DNA from: Stenopsyche tienmushanensis
Lineage: Eukaryota; Arthropoda; Insecta; Trichoptera; Stenopsychidae
Assembly: GCA_008973525.1 (NCBI GenBank)
Contig: WACJ01000301.1
Coordinates: 310,001 to 374,000, forward strand
Length of the DNA: 64,000 nucleotides
Direction: 5' to 3'
Under the pieces are notes generated by a model, which was not told where the DNA came from, did not search any database, and worked only from the letters and a program-made list of their open reading frames with translations. Both the position numbers and the translations under genes were made by a program. This document shows, in pieces, positions 1-7,800 of this stretch (position 1 is the stretch's first letter; the number at the start of each line of letters is the position of its first letter).

Positions 1-683
1 TTTTCTTATATCATGAATATCACGAATACTTGTCTTTCAAATAAAGACTTTTGTAGTAGAATTTATGATATTTTCATCCTTTGTATCAAATGAGAACTAA
101 GGCATAATTTCTGGATAATTATTCCTGAAAAATAAAGATTATTTGATTATTTGATCCAATTTTGTTGGAGTTTTAATAGCGAGAGTTTTAGGCAGAAAGG
201 AATAACATTAATCATATAAGAGCTAGAAAGAATAAAAAAAACTAAAACTAGAAATCGCTTATATTTTAATGTTTAATCAAGTTTGAATGGATTTTTATTT
301 AATGAAGTCAATTTGCATGATGATGATTTTAGCTTTTCAAAATTTTATTTCCATTATTATTAATCATGGACCATTTATTGGTGTTCAAAACCAGATAGAT
401 AATAGGGAAAAAATCAATATACTAACAAATGTGGTAGTTCTTTCTAATATAAATATACAATACATTTTATGGGCTGATTTGAATAGTACAAATTTATCAA
501 AATTTCGAATAACGCTGATAAAAAGATTGTAAATTTCTAAATAAATAGCATAAGTAAAGGTAAAAATAGTCTAAACAACAAATTACACATTACAAATTTC
601 ACATACATTATTGCATATTACATTTTTATGCAAACGTGTTTCACATATTTTAACATTATTCTCAAACATTCACTAAATTGTAA
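1..683. other. AT-rich DNA with no supported gene
   Basis: I see only short chance frames here. The longest, on the plus strand at 287-532, has no recognisable domain, no clear splice sites and a composition matching the background. Confidence 0.6.
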
Positions 684-997
684 TTAACACATTGGTTACG
701 GGGGACGCGGAATCCACGTCCTCGGAGCTGTGTCGCTTTTATATACTCGTAAAATATACATATACATTTTAAACATTTTTTTGATACTTTAACAGCAGAC
801 AATAATGGCAATTGTCAAGACCTTTTTTAAAAAATAATGATACCCTTATATGAGCTGTTTATTTTCTAAATGATTTATGATCCCACACAGTCTACATCGT
901 TACACGACAAACAACAACCAAACGATTATAATGACATTGTTTTCGATAAGTTTTTAAAAAAATTATCTTTAAGATCATAAAATAAATATTACGGATA

Positions 998-1811
998 TCC
1001 AGTTAAAAGGGCGTTTTTTAATGAGTAACGTAAGTTGTGTTTCATGTCGATTAGATTGCACACCTTTCTTTTTTCATGTATCTTAAGCAAAAATTACAAA
1101 AACAACCCATATTAACAATGGAAGGCTTTGTTCTGAACAAACTATATTTTGCTGTTGTATGTTGTACGTTGTATTTCATTAAAAAATTCAGCGACTACGG
1201 CAACTAAAAACATCTCTGCTATTTATGGTAATTTTCTGCCGGTTCGACAATGCCAGAAATGGTTCAAAAATTTTAAATCGCGCAATTTTACCTTATGAAC
1301 TATGACTGTAGACGAGAAATAGGTTATGTGCGATAATTAGCACGGCAGGTACCAAAAACAACCCTTAAATCAGGTCTTATTACGAAAAAGATCCTAGGGT
1401 CTGCTTATTCGTTGTATAATTTAAGAATCATGGCTGAAAAATACTGCAATCAACTGGATAGAATGCAAAATCAATTGAAAAAAAGAGGCTTGCTTTTGAT
1501 TAACCGCTTTAATTAATTGCTTTGATTTGAGAATAGTTTAGACTTGGCACCATCTGATTACTACTTATTTCGTTCCTTACAGAGTTTTTTAGATGAAAAA
1601 ATATATACATTTAATGATGGTATAAAAAACGGTCTCATGGACTATTTTAAATCGATACCACCTAATGTTTTTAAAAAAAGAATTAAAACTCCACCTAATA
1701 GATAAAAGAAGGTTTTTAATATTGATGGTGACTGTTTTATAGAATAATCTTTGTAGATAAATTAGTTATAAAGACACGAATTTCATGTGCAAAAACGCCC
1801 TTTTGTCTGGG
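998..1811 (+). mobile_element. Internally deleted mariner element
   Basis: TA dinucleotides at 996-997 and 1812-1813 flank inverted ends that share AAAAGGGCGTTTTT. At 814 bp it is clearly shorter than a full mariner (about 1.3 kb). Relics of the transposase lie in order on the plus strand, an N-terminal helix-turn-helix part and a C-terminal part, while the catalytic middle is missing. The element sits inside the piggyBac-like element at 688-1896, so it inserted later. Confidence 0.75.
1195..1705 (+). pseudogene. Mariner transposase relic (broken, DDD core largely deleted)
   Basis: Around 1201-1297 the translation resembles the mariner N-terminal DNA-binding part (KNISAIYG, then CQKWFKNFKSRNF). 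From 1412 it continues with a piece like the middle of mariner transposase (MAEKYCNQLDRMQNQLKKR). From 1544 it reads LAPSDYYLFRSLQSFLDEK, the conserved C-terminal block containing the last catalytic Asp of the D,D34D motif. Frameshifts and stops separate the blocks, and the segment with the HDNARPH motif is absent. It cannot encode active transposase. Confidence 0.75.
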
Positions 1812-1900
1812 TACATCTGATATATGCATGAAATGAACTGCATTTAGACTCGCGTTTTTATGATTTTGCCACCAAATGCCTCTTGTAATCAACGTGTTAA

Positions 1901-3935
1901 AGTCAATTAATAATTATGTTAATACTATTACAATAACTCCAAACTTTTTGGGTGGACAGGAATGATGTTTCTTGTTTTCGTTTTGAATGTAAATTTCTGT
2001 CAATTCGTTCATTTTATGTGCTTCTTATCGGTGTTATTTTCAACATTAATGTTTTAAATAACATATTATTATACTAAAAAGTTTGAAAAGCCTTGCATTA
2101 AACAAAGCATTGAAGTATTAAAAGTGCAATTTTCTAATGGACAATTTGTAAATTCGACAAATAAAAACGTTTACTTATTAAAATCAAACCAATATCTTTA
2201 GATATATATATATATTTACCTCGCCAATTATTTTCAGAATATGAAATAATCAAAAAACTGCTGTATTTATAGACTGAAAACTAGCTTTATCTTATACTAT
2301 GTGTATTATTTACATTTGATTGATCGATTATATTAATGCTAAGTATTACTTATAAATATGTAATTAGAGTCAAAATTATATCACTCGGAACATAAAAAAG
2401 AGATTATAAAATATTTCGACATATATGATATCATCAACTGGGTATTTGTAACGTGTTAGATATTGATTATTGGATATCGATATCTCTGAAAAATTAATAA
2501 CGCTGAATAGCTTCGATTCAAATCATAATATTTCATTAATTAAACCATGCAGAAGAATATCTCAAGGGATGATGATGATAAAAAAGCAAATTATGATGAA
2601 AAACTGGTTATAGATAAATGCAAGTAATATACGTATCCGTTTACAGGGTTTTTATTGAGTCATGATGATTTGCAACGATTGACTTAAACACAGTATTCTG
2701 AGAAATTATCATGCATGCTGTGCAATTCCAATGATTTTACTTTCACTCATCTCAAACGCAAGCAGGAAATTTGTTGATGCTTATGATTTAATCATGAAAG
2801 CTGTCTTAAGTTTCACAGCTGCAATCATACGTAAAATCCACTTTATGTCTCAACGTACACTGAGTCAGTGCTTTGCGATTTCAATCGGAAGTTTGTATAT
2901 TTTCTGGTCGTAGATCAAATTTTTTGCGATAAGCTTTTAAACACCGTCCATTTTGATTAAATGCCACTGCCATTCTCGATAAACTTGTCTTTACCATTTT
3001 CCGACAATCGCCATTGTACGACATTTTGTTGAATTTCACAGAGAGATCAAATGTGCAAAGCCTTTTAAAGTTCATGCACTTTCATTGTATTCTTAATTAA
3101 TTCTTACTATATATTGTAGATAAGGATGTTATGATGAAATTGTATGTTTTTATACATTTGTACTCAATCATGTTTATATCTAACGTAGGTACAGTAGTTG
3201 TTATTAGATCAGGATAAAGATGAGTCGCCAACGTTGCAAAATTGAAACGTTCATTAAATCTTTGTATGCATGAAAGTCGCCTCAAATCTCAGCAATTAAA
3301 TAATTGACACTCGCATTTCAGGCTGTGCTAAATTCACATCCATTTAAGTACCACTTGTAGCTTGCCTTGATCTTTGTACATTAGAAAGAAACACTTCTTG
3401 CATAATAAACATCTGTAAGTAGCGCCATAACAATTGCATCCAATGTTTCTACGATTACAAAAGTCAATTAGGCGTGTAAAGCCCAAAAGTGTGAATAGAT
3501 AATCATCCGTTCCCGCCGCAGTTTCAAAATCTTCCATATTGCCCAAGTTTGAAGCATTGTATGCGATTGAACTTTGCATTTAATTGTTGACGAATATTTA
3601 GGCTAATAGTGGGTAAATTTAAATTTTGATTTATCGATGACCGCACAACAATGGGTTCGGCGGGGTTTTATTCAAATAGTCGCAATCATTATCTCATTGT
3701 GACATCATTTACGCCCATTTAAAATATATGAATATCCTAAATTCAATTTAAATATTTTTTGTTGATTATTCTTGTATAGGATCTATTGACAATGCATTGA
3801 AAAAAATATTTATCGTCATAGCAAATACCTAACATAGTATTTCTTGCAAAATTTGTAATGTTAACAAACAATTTTTTTTTCTTTTTTTGCATTTATTATC
3901 AATATTTTTGCTTGAACATTATTTAATACATTTAC
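1901..3935. other. No supported gene; one Cys-rich minus-strand ORF
   Basis: Mostly AT-rich DNA with a (TA)n run near 2205. Overlapping short frames on both strands at 2731-3075 have no recognisable domain. The minus-strand frame 3334-3579 (81 codons) is less AT-rich and has six cysteines in 24 residues (C-x6-CxC-x6-CxxCxxC), but I found neither a convincing acceptor upstream nor a family match. Confidence 0.4.
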
Positions 3936-4078
3936 TTATGATTTAATATTAAATATATATTCATTTAAATAACATATACTAATTATTGATGTAAGAACAG
4001 CGACAAAAATGAGTTGAATCCAATGATTAGGGCTCGGATTGTAGTCATCTTCATTCTTCTCATAGTCGTCATGATCGG
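3936..4078 (-). CDS. Candidate terminal exon, unidentified gene or alternative 3' end
   Basis: A good acceptor (TTGCAATTTACAG on the minus strand) precedes an open stretch starting at 4078. Two frames stay open. One, entered after a phase-1 intron, begins acidic (DHDDYEKNEDDYNPSPNHW), continues into a hydrophobic segment (IQLIFVAVLTSIIS) and stops at 3936; it resembles an acidic tail plus a membrane or anchor segment. The other, phase 0, reads PIMTTMRRMKM... and stops at 3983; it would fit the phase-0 introns of the gene ending at 4749 as an alternative last exon. I cannot choose between these, and it could be chance. Confidence 0.3.
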
Positions 4079-4748
4079 CTGTAAATTGCAAAATTGCACA
4101 TTAAATATTGCATAAATAAATTATGATAAATCATTATTTTTTCAATATGAAAATACGATCACGATAAAAATATTACACAACGAAATAAAAACTTTGAACC
4201 GCGTTAAACGCAATTTAGCATCCATTTCATCAGGAAAATTGAGAACATAAATAAATTGTAAAGGCTTATTTGGATTCGACTCGTGTATGAATATTTAATG
4301 CATATGCTAAATATCATATGCAGTGAGACTTTTAAGTATAAAAAATAATAATGCAATAATTGTAGTTATTGCATGTTGATATGATAATCTGTTCCTGTTA
4401 TGGTATTGGTTATAAAATAAGATTGAGAAAAGTGGCTGTGATGTATTTTATGCAAAAAAACAAATGGGTACAACCAAAAACCAAAGCAATATAGTTAATG
4501 TGATTGAGTGGTTGAAATGTTAGTACAAAATTGTTATAATTCATAAAAGGAAATCCATGAATATTATTTATGCAATGATGTTTATCATTTTTAACATGCA
4601 CCTACTAAAATCTGTGCAAAGCTTTCACTCACGAACTTTGATCTATAGCTTTATGATTGCTGTTAATTATGTCATATGATTGATTTTATGATCAAGTTTT
4701 ACATAAATTTAGAGTCATAAATTTGTCTTTTTTTGATGTTGTACCGAA
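4079..4748. other. 3' flank of the secreted-protein gene
   Basis: AT-rich DNA downstream of the stop codon at 4749. On the minus strand I saw no canonical AATAAA close to the stop; a CATAAA variant lies about 60 bases downstream (4685-4690). The 3' UTR end is therefore not placed. Confidence 0.4.
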
Positions 4749-4856
4749 TCAATCTTCGCCTCCTGAGCTGCTACCAAGGATGGATGAAAACAAAGATAAG
4801 AAAAATGCTGCAGAATCAGAGCCTTTTCCTTCTTCGGAACTTCCACCTTCGCCAGC
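4749..4856 (-). CDS. Coding exon 10 (last): acidic Gly/Ser tail with hydrophobic core
   Basis: The acceptor is TTTTAATTTCAG. The exon encodes 35 residues (309-343) and a TGA stop. It opens AGEGGSSEEGKGSDSAA, has a hydrophobic stretch FFLSLFSSIL, and ends GSSSGGED. The small-residue/hydrophobic/small-residue layout matches the preceding exons. Confidence 0.8.
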   Translation of the reverse strand, partial: AGEGGSSEEGKGSDSAAFFLSLFSSILGSSSGGED

Positions 4857-7800
4857 CTGAAATTAAAAGTAGATCACATATTGAAAAAAGCTCATCATTC
4901 ATTTTATAATGCTTTTGACCAAAATATTTACACAACCCAAATGTTTAAAGCCTTTATTTGATACAGCTGTGATTGCATAACCATCACCAAAATATAATAA
5001 ATTATCAATACAATACAGACAAATGTATAGTAATAATATGTAAATATCTTATGCTCGAGCATTATTGTCCATCTCCAATGACTCCATTCGCAATAGAGGC
5101 TTTCTTTTCCTACAGTTTCACATTCTTAGCTAGAAACTTGTTTTTGTGGACAAAATTATACCGCCGCTAGAAAGCAATCCTGTTATTTTACCGGAAATCT
5201 TTCTGTTATAAATCCTTTCATGCATACTTCCTGTGTCTAAATGAAGATTTTTAATTGCATAAAAATAAGGCTTTTATCATTCAATACTATGCGTTGGACA
5301 TGTGTCATTACCGCACTACTTCCTGCAATCAGTGATCCTGCCAAATTTCCAAAGAAAGCTCCATTATTCATCTAAAAAATATTGATAAAAAATAAATTTT
5401 AATTCAATCAGAAATTTATTATTAAATAGTATAATTATTTCGTACCGCCCCTCCGCCCGTAAATCCTTCCAAAATTGTAATAAGGTATTCCGCAATTTGT
5501 GCGCCAATATTTTTAGATCCATCCCCCTAATTAAGAAGAACATGTTATTCATATTCATTTCGATATTAATAAATTGCATATATTTGATGCTATAAATATA
5601 CAGCCGAAATTCCTCCAATGAGTGCCGCTGCTGATCCGATTAGGGTATTCAAGTCGAATCCTGGACCCTAAAAAAAAGCTTTTTCATATAAAATATACAT
5701 GGATTTGAATGCTCAATGTATGGAAAAAGTTTGAATGCTTACCCCGCTCAAGCTAGATATAAGTCCCCCAAAAGTCGCCAACAGAGTTCCCAAATCTGAT
5801 TCACCGTCGCCCTAAAATATCAAACGTAATAATTATAATGATTTTAAATTGAATAAATATATATATTAACCATAACTCATTACGACCACTTTGTCTCCAG
5901 ATTCTAAAATATTTGTAAAAAAAGCAATAAAAGATCTTGGAAGAAAACTGCTAATTAACGATAGAATTGAACATTATGAATAGTCAATAAAATTTCAATC
6001 GCTGATGGATCAATGAACTTATCAAATTGAATATATTATGAATATATAATACTTTTGAAAGCTTGACAGTATTGCAAATGTTAATGCCTTCAAGGGATAC
6101 AATATGTTTTATAAACTACATGCACCGTTGAATGGAAAGGCTGTATGCTCTAATTTTGTTTTGGTTATATAATTTATTAGCACATCTAGATCTATTGGTC
6201 CTTGATAAAAACTTTCAGAAAAATCATTTGTATCGACATTTTGAGACACTGCAAAAAAGCATATACTGTTGCAATAAAAGTTATTAGTAATTAAATCAAT
6301 GGTAATTTGCTTGGTCCCTACCGCCCACTAAAAGGCATTCAAGCCATCATGGTGGATGGTAGGGTTTTTTTTATATTGTTACATCTATGAAAGATGATTT
6401 ATCTCCAGAGGAGATTGAAAGCTTCAGTATTGATATTAACGAACTAAAATTGTATACAGAAAAAAATATTTGAAGATATTTTGACCTTGAAAGACTCATA
6501 AGAAGAAATCATATTATGAACAGGAAAAATGTCTGAATACATCCGAAAAAGGAAAACTCCGTTTGATATTTACAAAAACCAAATATAAAATATTTAGTTT
6601 CGCAGTATCAGTCAGTGTTTTAATAGACTTTTATAAATGCAAATTATGAATGGAAAAATAAATTAAACAACTTTATTTACTAAATTTCCACTCAAAAATT
6701 ACGAGTACGTTGTAGATGCTTTAAATTATGTTACTGTGGAACCGGTGGCTACTTCTTCTCTAAATGGTCGTTTTGGCAGAGCTATTATTTTAAATGTTTA
6801 TAATTGATATGGATGAACTTTCAAGTATTTAAAATTTGAAGAATGTATTTTTTTAGTGGATTGCATAAAATATAATAATATTGAATATACTTACGCCACT
6901 CAGTCCAGCGAGAAGTCCAAAAATTCCACCACCCATTCCATCTCCACCTCCAGGAGGTTCATCTTCTTCCGAAGACGAACTGCTGTCTTCTGGCGATCTA
7001 TCCGCAGATTCATCATCGTCGATTTCGATTTGATTTTGGGATTTAGTTTGATTCATAGTTTTTTGCAATTGCGTTAATATCTGAGCATATATATAAACGT
7101 TCTTCAATTGACTGCTTCATTTCATAATGCATCATTTTGTTAGTGACAAATTATAGCATCGGAATCAATGATGGTTATAACAAACACACTGATAATGTAT
7201 TAATTTGTTTAATGATATTAAAATGTTATCGAAAGATGATTTACGTACCACTATTAACCACAAAATTGATGATGATTTTGCTAGAAACGAGCCGGTTCGC
7301 TAGGTCCTAATCTACAATTTTTGCATTGGGTTTTGTAGTTTTCTGCAAAAACATCAGGCGATGGTGCAACCGACATATTTGTGTATTATACAGTTTGAAA
7401 TTGTAAGGATTCACAGACGGTTGGTTATTGATTAGTGAATATTGTGTTATCGTGCAGACAAATAGTTTCCTGTGCAGAGCGTGCCACCTCCTCATCATCC
7501 GTTACCTGTTCCACTTGTCTGCGTATCCTTGCGTTCCTCTCTTCGTCGTTGCCACTTTTTAACCATGGCTGTGCAAAATAATAACATTTTGAAATCGATC
7601 AATTCTATCGGCATACTAATACATGTATATCGTGGGCTTTTTAAAAATATAATAAAATGGAGACTATTTCCGTGCATAGAAGCAGTCGAGACTTATGATG
7701 TTATATGGGCTTTGAAATTTCAAAAATATCTATTTTTTTAAATTTGTATCTAATAATATAACATATCAAAAATATTTCCCCAAAGTTTCAAGTCAATCAA

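Larger units (their letters stand above)
688..1896. mobile_element. piggyBac-like non-autonomous element carrying a nested mariner
   Basis: TTAA tetranucleotides flank the interval at 684-687 and 1897-1900, as expected for piggyBac-superfamily insertion. Reading inward, the left end is CACATTGGTTAC and the right end (reverse complement) is CACGTTGATTAC, 10 of 12 identical. Just inside the left end is a GC-rich imperfect palindrome around 707-723 (GGACG...CGTCC), a subterminal feature common in this superfamily. Removing the nested mariner (998-1811) leaves only about 395 bp and no transposase, so the element is a MITE-like derivative. The family call rests on ends and target site only. Confidence 0.5.

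Noticed and set aside
5050..5120. Possible alternative terminal exon (EKKASIANGVIGDGQ and stop) in the last intron
   Set aside because: The acceptor lacks a pyrimidine tract and the similarity to the GDG modules is only a few residues.
7259..7340. Possible additional exon of the secreted-protein gene between exons 4 and 5
   Set aside because: Available acceptor/donor combinations give 58 bases or in-frame stops, breaking the phase-0 rule, and there is no pyrimidine tract.
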